A stretch of 64,000 nt of DNA from an uncultured Clostridia bacterium. GTDB lineage: Bacteria; Bacillota; Clostridia; Christensenellales; Aristaeellaceae. The first letter of the stretch is position 1. The number at the start of each line of letters is the position of its first letter. A program made the translations under genes and the position numbers. This document shows, in pieces, positions 26,118 to 33,819 of this stretch. The DNA lies in assembly GCA_947165425.1 (NCBI GenBank), contig CAMVAJ010000001.1, forward strand, positions 89,663-153,662, read 5' to 3'. The notes below the pieces were generated by a model. That model was not told where the DNA came from. It ran no database searches and was given only the letters and a program-made list of their open reading frames with translations.

Positions 26118-27848
26118 ATGGCTGATTTTAATAGCATGACCGTATTGGAACTGCGAAAATATGCGCGGGAGCACGGCGTCACCATAGGCGCAGGCAAAAG
26201 CAAGGCGGACATTGTCGCGCTTTTAATGGACGCGGAAGGCGTGCAGTCTGCGGAGCCGGCGAATGACAGCCCTGCCGAAGCGGCGCCGGCGCAGGAGCCG
26301 GTCAAACGCGCCGGCGCAAGCTTTATGGCGGCCTGGCACAACCCGGCAGGACGGTATGCCGCTCCCCAGCGTGGCGCAGGCGGGAACCGGCCTCAACGGC
26401 CAACCTTTTCAACCGGGCTGACGGAGCATGCGAATAAGCAGCGTATGCCCGCCTCTCCCCGCTTTGGCCCGGGCGCTTTGGCTGCCAATGAAAACACCAC
26501 CGAGGATACCTATACGCCCGCACCGCGGACGGTACGGAGCTGGGGACCCGACGAGAGCGAGATCGAGTCCCCTCAGATGGGCGTTTCCGCTACTCCGCCG
26601 GTGCTTGAACGAACGACACAGCAGGCGCCTGATCGCTATCCTTCGCCTGTCCGGGGCGACAATGCTCCCCGGCGGGAAGATCAGCAGGATCTATTTACCC
26701 CCGAGGAGCTGAAGGACGGCCTCGGCATCATGGAGATGCACCCGGATGGGTACGCCTTCCTCCGCGTGAATGGGCTTAGTCCCTCGGCCAACGATATCTA
26801 CATTGCCCCTGCGCAGATTAAGCGCTATCAGCTTCGCCCCGGCGATCTGATCAGCGGCAAGGTGCGTCCTCAGCGGGAGGGAGACCGTTTTGCCTCCATG
26901 ATGACGGTTCAGGCGGTCAACCAGATCCCGGTTGAATCGCTGGCGTCCCGCCCCGCGTTTGACAGCATGACGGCAATCTATCCGAATCGTCCCATTAATC
27001 TTACCCCCTCGGACAGCCGTCAGCGCAACACGCGAATTCTGGATATGGTCGCTCCGATCGGCTTCGGCCAGCGCGCGCTGGTGCTCTGCCAGCCTGACAC
27101 GGGCAAGGCGCCTTTCCTGAGAGACTTGGCCAATACGATTGTTGCGAACCATCCCAACACGAAGGTGTTCATTGTGCTCCTGGACGAGAATCCGGAGGAC
27201 GTGACGCTTTTCCGGGATACGGCCCAGTGCCCCATTTACGCCACGACCTTCGACCAGCTGCCTGAAAACCACCTCCGTCTGAGCGAGCTTGCGCTTGAAC
27301 GCGCGGAGCGCCTTGTGGAGGAAGGCAAGGACGTCGTGCTGATGGTGGACAGTCTGACAAGACTGGCCAAGAGCTACTCCATCGCTGCGGCACAGCAGGG
27401 AAAGGCAACGCCGGGCGCAATCAACCCGTCCAGTCTCTACAGAGCACGCCGTCTTTTCGGAGCGGCACGGGCGCTGCGTGAAGGCGGAAGCCTGACCATC
27501 CTGGGATGCATCAATGTGACCGCGCCCGGAAAACAGGATAACAGCATCATCGAGGAATTCCGGGAGGCGGCCAACTGCGTAATCACGCTCGACAGTACGC
27601 TGGCCCGCGCCGGAGTGAGGCCGACCATTTCCTTCCACCAGAGCGGAACCAAACGTTTCGACGGCTTTGTGAGCGATACCCGGAAGGAAGGACTGCGGAT
27701 CCTCCGCAAAGAATTCAGCGGGCTCACAGACGCGGCCGCGATCAAGCAGCTGAACGAGCTGGCAAACCTGGTTCCGGATAACGACACGCTGTTTGACCGG
27801 CTTCCGGAGTGGATGGCGATGCTGGGCGGCGTGAAGGAGACCAACTGA
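26118..27848 (+). CDS. rho: Transcription termination factor Rho, divergent ATPase site
   Basis: The ATG at 26118 follows GGAGGAGG; 576 residues. Domains in order: Rho_N (1-42, LRKYAREHGV), a long disordered insert rich in Ala, Pro and Gln (about 45-195), the cold-shock-like RNA-binding domain (about 197-280, GYAFLRVNG, DIYIAPAQIKRY) and the RecA-like ATPase (about 300-570). RNA-binding residues and Walker B (VVLMVDSLTRLA) are kept. The Walker A reads QPDTGKAP where Rho normally has PPKAGKT, so the Ser/Thr after Lys is Ala. DERPEEV reads DENPEDV, and SGTR reads SGTK. Either a weak or inactive ATPase, or a Rho paralogue with another job. Whether a normal Rho exists elsewhere cannot be seen here. 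Confidence 0.85.
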   Translation: MADFNSMTVLELRKYAREHGVTIGAGKSKADIVALLMDAEGVQSAEPANDSPAEAAPAQEPVKRAGASFMAAWHNPAGRYAAPQRGAGGNRPQRPTFSTGLTEHANKQRMPASPRFGPGALAANENTTEDTYTPAPRTVRSWGPDESEIESPQMGVSATPPVLERTTQQAPDRYPSPVRGDNAPRREDQQDLFTPEELKDGLGIMEMHPDGYAFLRVNGLSPSANDIYIAPAQIKRYQLRPGDLISGKVRPQREGDRFASMMTVQAVNQIPVESLASRPAFDSMTAIYPNRPINLTPSDSRQRNTRILDMVAPIGFGQRALVLCQPDTGKAPFLRDLANTIVANHPNTKVFIVLLDENPEDVTLFRDTAQCPIYATTFDQLPENHLRLSELALERAERLVEEGKDVVLMVDSLTRLAKSYSIAAAQQGKATPGAINPSSLYRARRLFGAARALREGGSLTILGCINVTAPGKQDNSIIEEFREAANCVITLDSTLARAGVRPTISFHQSGTKRFDGFVSDTRKEGLRILRKEFSGLTDAAAIKQLNELANLVPDNDTLFDRLPEWMAMLGGVKETN

Positions 27849-27858
27849 ATCAAACAAG

Positions 27859-27891
27859 ACCCCGTCAGAGCATCATCGACTCTGACGGGGT
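27859..27891. terminator. Bidirectional terminator between rho and khpA
   Basis: Perfect 12-bp stem ACCCCGTCAGAG/CTCTGACGGGGT with a 9-base loop, between two convergent genes. T-rich bases follow on both strands (TTCCTGTTT on plus; CTTGTTTG on minus). Confidence 0.82.
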
Positions 27892-27897
27892 TCCTGT

Positions 27898-28212
27898 TTA
27901 GATTGTGTCGTCCTCTTCATCATCCGGAGCGGAAGCGAAGTCCTCGTCCTCATCCGGATCGGCTCCCATCATGGAATCGATGGGCCTCTGAATCTCCACA
28001 AAAACATGTGCGCCGTCCTTGGGTGTGGCTGCGCGAATCACTGTACGGATCGCTTTCGCGATGCGGCCTTGCTTGCCGATCACTTTGCCCATGTCCTCTT
28101 CAGCGACATTCAGTTCAAGAATGGTGCCCTCGGGACCCTCGGTTTTCTGCACGCGCACCTGTTCGGGGTGATCCACCAAGGACTGTGCCACAAAAGTGAG
28201 CAATTCCTGCAT
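27898..28212 (-). CDS. khpA: KH domain RNA-binding protein KhpA
   Basis: 104 residues from the ATG at 28212, behind AAAGGAGA. The KH motif GKVIGKQGR is at about 46-54. KhpA (YlqC) dimers and KhpA/KhpB pairs bind RNA and affect cell length in Bacillota. Typical family members are near 80 residues; here about 22 extra residues form a strongly acidic tail (DPDEDED...EEDDTI). It is third in the ffh-rpsP-khpA order that is common in the phylum. Confidence 0.9.
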   Translation of the reverse strand: MQELLTFVAQSLVDHPEQVRVQKTEGPEGTILELNVAEEDMGKVIGKQGRIAKAIRTVIRAATPKDGAHVFVEIQRPIDSMMGADPDEDEDFASAPDDEEDDTI

Positions 28213-28248
28213 GGATTCTCCTTTCCGGGTCAAGCCCTGCGCGCGTGA

Positions 28249-28494
28249 TTACTTCTCGATGATACCGGTCTTGCGAAGAAGCACGCGTACAGTCTCGGTG
28301 GGCTGAGCGCCGTTGCCGAGCCAATAGGCGGCACGCTCGCCGTCGATCTTGATCTCAGCCGGCTTCTCCATCGGATTGTAGTAGCCGATCTGCTCGATGA
28401 AGCGGCCGTCACGGGGGCTGCGCTCATCCGCGATGACGACACGGTAGAAAGGCTTTTTCTTCATACCCATTCTCTTCAGACGAATTTTAACCAT
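28249..28494 (-). CDS. rpsP: 30S ribosomal protein S16
   Basis: 81 residues, the standard length, with the [10 protein letters not shown] start and the YYNP motif of S16. GGAGG precedes the start. It lies between ffh and khpA as in many Bacillota. The rimM-trmD-rplS genes that often follow are absent. Confidence 0.97.
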   Translation of the reverse strand: MVKIRLKRMGMKKKPFYRVVIADERSPRDGRFIEQIGYYNPMEKPAEIKIDGERAAYWLGNGAQPTETVRVLLRKTGIIEK

Positions 28495-28555
28495 GGTAAG
28501 TGTCCTCCTTAAGCTGTTTGCTGTTTTTTTATTGAGACCGCCTTGGCGGGATCAA

Positions 28556-29884
28556 TCATTTTTTCAGGCCGCGCATCATGGCGCGCATCTTTTTGGAGCC
28601 TTTCATGCCCTGCATCTGCTTCATCATCTGCTTCGCCTGATCGAACTGACGAATCAGGACATTGACGTCCTGTACCGACGTGCCGGATCCGGCGGCGATG
28701 CGCTTCCGGCGCGAAGCGTTGAGAATGCCGGGGTTGCGCCGTTCCTTCGGCGTCATGGATCGGATGATGGCTTCGGGCTTTTTCATCGCGTCGTCATCGA
28801 TATCGATATTCTTGCCGGAGAGGCCCGGAATCATATCCATCATCGAACGCAATCCGCCCATTTTTTTCATGGACTGCATCTGATCCAGGAAATCCTCGAG
28901 CGTCAGCTCCGCCGTCTTCGTCTTGTTGGCCAGGGCATCCATGTCCTTCTCGTTGAAGGCTTCCTGGGCCTTGTCAATCAGAGAGAGAACGTCGCCCATG
29001 CCAAGGATGCGGCTTGCCATACGGTCGGGGTAGAAGGGCTCGATATCGGTCAGCTTCTCCCCAACGCCGCTGAACTTAATGGGCTTGCCGGTTACCTGAC
29101 GAACGGAGAGCGCGGCGCCGCCGCGGGTATCGCCATCCAGCTTTGTGAGAATGACGCCGTCGACGGAGAGCTTCTCGTTGAAGGCGGTCGCCACATTGAC
29201 GGCGTCCTGACCCGTCATCGCGTCGACGACCAGCAGAATCTCCTGCGGCTTCAGCGCGGTTTTGATCCGGTCGAGCTCGTCCATCAGCTCCGTATCGATA
29301 TGCAGACGGCCCGCTGTATCGATGATCAGCACATCGCAGCCGAAGTATCTCGCTTGCTGTACCGCTTCCTGGGCGGTTTTGACCGGATCCTGCGTCCCGT
29401 TCTGATAGACCCTTGCGCCGACCTGCTCGCCGACCACCTGCAGCTGCTTGATCGCGGCGGGGCGATAGATATCACAGGCGGCCAGCATGGGCTTTTTACC
29501 CTGTTTAATCAGCCATCCGGCTAATTTGGCGGCCATGGTGGTTTTGCCGGCGCCCTGCAGACCGCAGAGCATATAGATGGTCGGCACAGAGGAAGACCAG
29601 GTCAGCTTTGAGATGCCTCCGCCCATTAAGGCGGTCATCTCTTCGTTGACAATCTTGATCACCTGCTGACCGGGCGTGAGGGAAGACAGAACCTCCTGGC
29701 CGTTGCACTTCTCGGTGACGCGTTTGATAAAGTCTTTTGCAACGGCATAGTTAACGTCGGCTTCCAGAAGCGCCATGCGGACTTCGCGCATGCCTTCCTT
29801 GACATCCTGTTCAGAGAGACGGCCTTTGCCCGTCATTTTTTTCAGCGCGTTCTGCAGTTTTGCGCTCAAGCCTTCAAAGGCCAT
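28556..29884 (-). CDS. ffh: Signal recognition particle protein Ffh
   Basis: 442 residues: N domain (1-90), G domain with GLQGAGKTT (about 106), DTAGR and TKLDGD, and the methionine-rich M domain (about 325-442) ending KKMRAMMRGLKK. It binds 4.5S/SRP RNA and signal peptides on the ribosome and hands them to FtsY. The upstream neighbour ylxM is its usual partner. Confidence 0.97.
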   Translation of the reverse strand: MAFEGLSAKLQNALKKMTGKGRLSEQDVKEGMREVRMALLEADVNYAVAKDFIKRVTEKCNGQEVLSSLTPGQQVIKIVNEEMTALMGGGISKLTWSSSVPTIYMLCGLQGAGKTTMAAKLAGWLIKQGKKPMLAACDIYRPAAIKQLQVVGEQVGARVYQNGTQDPVKTAQEAVQQARYFGCDVLIIDTAGRLHIDTELMDELDRIKTALKPQEILLVVDAMTGQDAVNVATAFNEKLSVDGVILTKLDGDTRGGAALSVRQVTGKPIKFSGVGEKLTDIEPFYPDRMASRILGMGDVLSLIDKAQEAFNEKDMDALANKTKTAELTLEDFLDQMQSMKKMGGLRSMMDMIPGLSGKNIDIDDDAMKKPEAIIRSMTPKERRNPGILNASRRKRIAAGSGTSVQDVNVLIRQFDQAKQMMKQMQGMKGSKKMRAMMRGLKK

Positions 29885-29917
29885 TTTTTCCTCCTGTTCA
29901 CCGCCAGAGTGAAGAAA

Positions 29918-30280
29918 TCATGATGATTCTTCCTGATCCATCGAGGTTTCCCGGGCGATCATTGTATTGATAAGTTCCAGCGCCTGAGTTGTGTCTCCCG
30001 CTTTGAGCGCATTGGCGCACCGGACAAGCTCCATCTCCATATCGCTGAATCGTTTCGCGAGGTGCAGCTTTGCCTCCATGGACCGCATCTTTTCGCCCGA
30101 GCGCGAGATCATTTCATGGATCGCCTGCCGGCTGACGCCCTCCATCGAAGCGATCTCGGTTACGGACAGATCCTCCTCGCAATACTGGGAGAGCTTCTCA
30201 CGCTGTGCATCCGTCAGCAGCGGACCATAGAAGGAACTGAGCCATGCCAGCTCGACCTTCTCATCCAACTCTCTGTGCAT
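29918..30280 (-). CDS. ylxM: YlxM family helix-turn-helix protein
   Basis: The ATG at 30280 is chosen because GGAGG precedes it by 8 bases; the longer ORF start has none. 120 residues with a sigma-70 region-4-like helix-turn-helix (LSVTEIASMEGVSRQAIHEMI). YlxM stimulates the SRP GTPase cycle in some Bacillota and is nearly always upstream of ffh. It lies 33 bases before ffh and shares its promoter. Confidence 0.9.
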   Translation of the reverse strand: MHRELDEKVELAWLSSFYGPLLTDAQREKLSQYCEEDLSVTEIASMEGVSRQAIHEMISRSGEKMRSMEAKLHLAKRFSDMEMELVRCANALKAGDTTQALELINTMIARETSMDQEESS

Positions 30281-30321
30281 TCGTGCGTCCTCCATGTCAA
30301 GCAAAACCGCTTGACGGAGAT

Positions 30322-30349
30322 AGTATACTCATATTCTTGGGCTTGTCAA
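30322..30349 (-). promoter_or_regulatory. Promoter of the ylxM-ffh-rpsP-khpA operon
   Basis: Minus strand: consensus TTGACA (30349-30344), 16 bases, TATACT (30327-30322). The 12-mer TTTTGCTTGACA containing the -35 is repeated exactly 49 bases downstream (minus strand 30306-30295), just before ylxM. Confidence 0.82.
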
Positions 30350-30383
30350 GCAAAAAACCTTGCCTTAAGCGATGAATTCTCAC

Positions 30384-30406
30384 AAAAAGAGACGTGGAAC
30401 CACGCC
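30384..30406 (-). terminator. Terminator after the coiled-coil protein gene
   Basis: Minus strand hairpin GGCGTGG-TT-CCACGTC followed by TCTTTTTG. Confidence 0.65.
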
Positions 30407-30435
30407 CCTTCACAAAGCTATTGGATCACGGCGGA

Positions 30436-31005
30436 TCAATCCAGAGAATGGACCACCTCGTCGATGGCTTTTGCGGCGGCCTCGCCCGCCTCGCTGACGC
30501 GCTGCGTCTGCTCATCGACGATTTGCTGCATCTCGCGCAGCGCTTCTTCCGCGCGCTGCTCCGGGAGCACCAGCGCAGGCGTCTCCTCAGGCTTGTTTCC
30601 CTTCTCCTCGCCGTGAAGCACAAGCTGCGGCTCGGCTTCAGCTGGCTGATCCTCGGCAGAATCCGAGTCGTTAGCCGTCTCAGGCTTCACGTCCAGTTGC
30701 AGGGTCGGCACACTCTCATTGGACGACTGGGCCTTGATCCGGTCGCTGCGCATCTGCTTAAGCTGTTCCGTGATGATGGACACCTGCTTCAGCTGTTCCT
30801 CCAGCTCGGGCGGGAAGGAGGCTCCCTCCTGCCAGAGCTGATAGGCTTTCTGACCAAAGCCGTCCAGGATCTCCTTCCGCTGATTGCTCAGATTCATCTC
30901 AGCGACACGATACTGCGTACTGCTCGCAAGGCTGGATGCTGCGCTGCCAATGGCCTCCATACCCTTCATGACAGCGCTTTTGACCGAGTTCCCAATACCT
31001 GCCAT
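30436..31005 (-). CDS. Hypothetical coiled-coil protein
   Basis: 189 residues with no family I recognise. Residues 1-30 are small and Ala/Ser/Gly rich and could form an amphipathic helix. About 35-95 are helical (EQLKQVSIITEQLKQMRSDRIKAQ), 100-140 are acidic and disordered, and 140-189 are again helical (EEALREMQQIVDEQTQRVSEAGEAAAKAID). No signal peptide. The start follows GGAGGT. It lies between the lipid kinase and its own terminator, so it may be the last gene of the kinase/transketolase strand group. The sequence conveys a structural rather than enzymatic role, but this is only inference. Confidence 0.6.
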   Translation of the reverse strand: MAGIGNSVKSAVMKGMEAIGSAASSLASSTQYRVAEMNLSNQRKEILDGFGQKAYQLWQEGASFPPELEEQLKQVSIITEQLKQMRSDRIKAQSSNESVPTLQLDVKPETANDSDSAEDQPAEAEPQLVLHGEEKGNKPEETPALVLPEQRAEEALREMQQIVDEQTQRVSEAGEAAAKAIDEVVHSLD

Positions 31006-31039
31006 GGGTATCTACCTCCTACAAACCAATTTCTGTTTC

Positions 31040-31912
31040 TTACCATCTGGCGCGAAGCGCGCCGGGAAGAATCTCAAAATCCGCCTCGTCCATCGATACG
31101 ATTTCACCGTCAAGCTGGATTCGCATCCCCTTGGAACGAATGCAGACGTGCCGACAGAGCTGATGCTTTGTAATCTTGAAATCAAGAATTTTCGCTCTCA
31201 TCAGACCGGGAAGATAACGAGGGATTGACCTGCGGTCAACCGCCTCCACCTGAACCAGATCCAGCATGCCGTCCGACATGTCGGCGGCGGGGCAGATGGG
31301 AATTCCACCGCCGATGTATCGGCCGTTGGCGACGGAGAGAATCAGGACTTTCTCGTCATGAAAAGCGCCGCCGTCCACGGAAAGCTGCACTTGAATCGGC
31401 TCGTTCCCGCGGATGGCCGAAATCAGCCCCATCAGGTAGGGCATCAGGCCGCGCATACGCTGCTTGTATCGCTCCGCCTGATCCAGCACGGAGACGTCAA
31501 AGCCGGTTCCGCAGACATTCATGAACAGTCTGTCGTTGACGCGGCCGACATCCATCTTCCTCGGAGGATGATCCAGCAGATGGCGGAGGGCCTTGACGGG
31601 TTCCTTCGGGATGCCCATGGTCTTGATCAGGTCGTTTCCCGTCCCCGCGGGGATCACGCCCATGGCCGTTTCAGTTCCCAGGATGCCTTCCGCAACTTCA
31701 TGGTTGGTCCCGTCTCCGCTGACCGAGATCACCGTTTCCGAGCCGGCCGCAGCGGCCTCCTGCGCAAGCCGCCTCGCGTGCCCCACTTGCTCGGAGTGCA
31801 GAAAGACTGCCGAGAGGTTCAGGCTGTCAACAGCTTCCTTGAGCTTTTGCTCAACCTCGAGTGCGTGCCCGCCGCCTGCGCAGGGATTGACAATAAATGT
31901 ATACTGTGCCAT
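31040..31912 (-). CDS. Diacylglycerol/lipid kinase family protein (YegS/DgkB-like)
   Basis: 290 residues with the lipid-kinase signatures INV-type N-terminus FIVNPCAGGG, SGDGTNHEV (about 66-74) and PAGTGNDLIK (about 86-95). The group phosphorylates diacylglycerol or related lipids at the inner membrane face using ATP. Length and motifs are typical for soluble DgkB-like enzymes. The exact lipid is not evident. Confidence 0.9.
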   Translation of the reverse strand: MAQYTFIVNPCAGGGHALEVEQKLKEAVDSLNLSAVFLHSEQVGHARRLAQEAAAAGSETVISVSGDGTNHEVAEGILGTETAMGVIPAGTGNDLIKTMGIPKEPVKALRHLLDHPPRKMDVGRVNDRLFMNVCGTGFDVSVLDQAERYKQRMRGLMPYLMGLISAIRGNEPIQVQLSVDGGAFHDEKVLILSVANGRYIGGGIPICPAADMSDGMLDLVQVEAVDRRSIPRYLPGLMRAKILDFKITKHQLCRHVCIRSKGMRIQLDGEIVSMDEADFEILPGALRARW

Positions 31913-31927
31913 CTTCCCTCTTCAAAC

Positions 31928-31958
31928 ACCGGCACCCGGCCCAAAGCCGGATGCCGGT
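31928..31958 (-). terminator. Hairpin after the transketolase genes
   Basis: Minus strand stem ACCGGCATCCGG/CCGGGTGCCGGT with one mismatch, followed by GTTTG. It overlaps nothing and lies between transketolase and the lipid kinase. Confidence 0.55.
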
Positions 31959-31969
31959 TTGTGATCAGG

Positions 31970-32914
31970 TCACTTCGCCAGAATCTTGCTGGCAATGGAT
32001 TCTCCATCCAGACCATATTCCTTCAGGAGATCGGCGGGCTTTCCGCTCTGCCCGAAGACATCGTCAATGCCGATCTTCTGGAAGGTGAAGGCACCTTTTC
32101 CGCAGATGGCATCCGCAACGGCGTCGCCCAGGCCGCCGATGACGGAGTGCTCTTCGACAGTGAAGACGTGACCCGTTTTGAGCGCCCAGGCCAGCGCGAG
32201 TTCCTTGTCAAAGGGCTTGATGGTATGGAAGTGTACAAGCGCCGCGTCCACTCCCTGCTCCTGCAGACGCTGGACAGCCTCGAGCGTGTGTTCGAGCATG
32301 ATGCCGCAGGTGAAGATCACGCAATCCTTGCCTTCCTTGATGACCTGTCCCTTGCCGACCTCGAAGGGGCGAGCTTCATAAACAGGCGAGGCCAGGCGCG
32401 CGGTGCGGATGTAGACCGGGCCATCGATCTCGGCGGCGGCCTCAACGCACTGATAGCACTCATTCGCATCGCTGGGCGCGAAGACCGTCATGTTCGGCAA
32501 AACGCGCATCAGCGCCAGGTCTTCGATGGCCTGATGGGAGCCGCCGTCCTCGCCAAGGGTGATGCCCGCGTGGGAGAAGCCGAACTTTACGTTGAACTTC
32601 GGATAGCAGACGCCGTTGCGGATCTGATCATAGCTGCGGCCGGCAAAAACCGCGAACGTGGAGCAAAAGGGAATCAGGCCCATCGTACTCATGCCGGCAG
32701 CTATGTCCACCATATTGGCCTCGGCGATGCCGCAGTCATAATGACGCGCCGGGAAAGCCTTCTGGAAGGCGTTGGTCATCGTCGCCTGCGCCAGATCGGC
32801 GTCCAGCACGACCACCTTCTCGTTCTTCTCCCCCAGCTTGACGAGCGCTTTGCCGTAGGCGACACGGACGGATTCCTTCTCCCCCGTCGGAATTGCTTTG
32901 ATATTGCTAGACAT
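31970..32914 (-). CDS. Transketolase, C-terminal subunit
   Basis: 314 residues covering the pyrimidine-binding and C-terminal domains of transketolase (GIAEANMVDIAAGM, GEDGGSHQAIEDLALMR). It pairs with the next gene upstream, 3 bases away, to make the thiamine-diphosphate enzyme of the non-oxidative pentose phosphate pathway. The two-gene form is common in Clostridia. Confidence 0.94.
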   Translation of the reverse strand: MSSNIKAIPTGEKESVRVAYGKALVKLGEKNEKVVVLDADLAQATMTNAFQKAFPARHYDCGIAEANMVDIAAGMSTMGLIPFCSTFAVFAGRSYDQIRNGVCYPKFNVKFGFSHAGITLGEDGGSHQAIEDLALMRVLPNMTVFAPSDANECYQCVEAAAEIDGPVYIRTARLASPVYEARPFEVGKGQVIKEGKDCVIFTCGIMLEHTLEAVQRLQEQGVDAALVHFHTIKPFDKELALAWALKTGHVFTVEEHSVIGGLGDAVADAICGKGAFTFQKIGIDDVFGQSGKPADLLKEYGLDGESIASKILAK

Positions 32915-32917
32915 GGC

Positions 32918-33733
32918 TCAATCCTCCAATTCTTTCAGCGCCTGCGCGGCCTGCTCGTTGTTCGGGGCCTTTCCGTGCCAGCCAACCTGTCCCTCCATGA
33001 AGGAAACGCCCTTGCCCTTCAGGGTCTGAAGCAGGATAAACCGGGGTTTGCCGGGGCACGCGGGCGCGCGGAGGGCATCCAGCACCTGCTGCATATCGTT
33101 GCCGTCCTTGACCTCGATCATATCGTATCCGAAGGCCTGGAATTTCGCCCAGACATCGCCCAGAGACATGACCTGATCATTCGTGCCGTCGATCTGCATA
33201 CCGTTATGGTCCAGGATGACCGTCAGGTTATCCAGCTTATAGTGCGCGGCAGCCATGGAGGCCTCCCACACCAGACCCTCGTCGCTCTCGCCGTCGCCGA
33301 TCATGGTGTAGACATGACACGGATTCCCGGTGTGCTTGGCGCCCAGCGCCATGCCAACCGCGATGGAGATGCCCTGTCCGAGCGAACCGGTGGAGGCATC
33401 CACACCGGGGCATTTCTTGATGTCCGGATGGCCCTGCAGAATCCCGTGAAGCTGACGGAACTTGTCAAACTCTTCGCGGCCGAAGAACCCGCGCTCGCAG
33501 AGGGTGCCATAGAGCGCCGGAGCGGCGTGACCTTTGGAGAGCACGAAGCGATCCCGATTCGGGTTCTTATCATCAGCCGGATCGACGCCCTTCATCACGT
33601 CAAAATAGAGCGCCACCAGTGCGTCCGTGCAGGATAAAGATCCGCCCGGGTGGCCTGCGCCGGCCTTGTTTGTCATGATGATAATGTCTCGGCGAACCTG
33701 TTTCGCCACCTTTTCCAGTTCACGTACTTCCAT
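32918..33733 (-). CDS. Transketolase, N-terminal subunit
   Basis: 271 residues covering the thiamine-diphosphate binding domain: GHPGGSLS near residue 27, GSLGQGIS, and the ThDP motif GDGESDEGLVWEA followed by HNGMQIDG. The start follows ATAAGGAGG. It has a near-perfect promoter 55 bases upstream, fitting a highly expressed metabolic enzyme. Confidence 0.95.
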   Translation of the reverse strand: MEVRELEKVAKQVRRDIIIMTNKAGAGHPGGSLSCTDALVALYFDVMKGVDPADDKNPNRDRFVLSKGHAAPALYGTLCERGFFGREEFDKFRQLHGILQGHPDIKKCPGVDASTGSLGQGISIAVGMALGAKHTGNPCHVYTMIGDGESDEGLVWEASMAAAHYKLDNLTVILDHNGMQIDGTNDQVMSLGDVWAKFQAFGYDMIEVKDGNDMQQVLDALRAPACPGKPRFILLQTLKGKGVSFMEGQVGWHGKAPNNEQAAQALKELED

Positions 33734-33787
33734 GGGGACAACCTCCTTATTTCACGTTCAGGGTATAACGTCCTGCCACTGAGGTCA

Positions 33788-33816
33788 ATTATAGAATTGG
33801 GAATTCGCTTTGTCAA
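33788..33816 (-). promoter_or_regulatory. Consensus promoter of the transketolase genes
   Basis: Minus strand: TTGACA (33816-33811), 17 bases, TATAAT (33793-33788). All twelve positions match the sigma-70/sigma-A consensus. Confidence 0.92.
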
Positions 33817-33819
33817 GAA

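Noticed and set aside
28531-28550. CCGCC-AA-GGCGG hairpin between ffh and rpsP as terminator
   Set aside because: The loop is only two bases and no T-run follows on the coding (minus) strand, so it is unlikely to end transcription.
31358-33637. 759-residue plus-strand ORF
   Set aside because: It is antisense to the lipid kinase and the transketolase genes, which have clear motifs, ribosome sites and a consensus promoter. The ORF is an effect of high G+C codon use.
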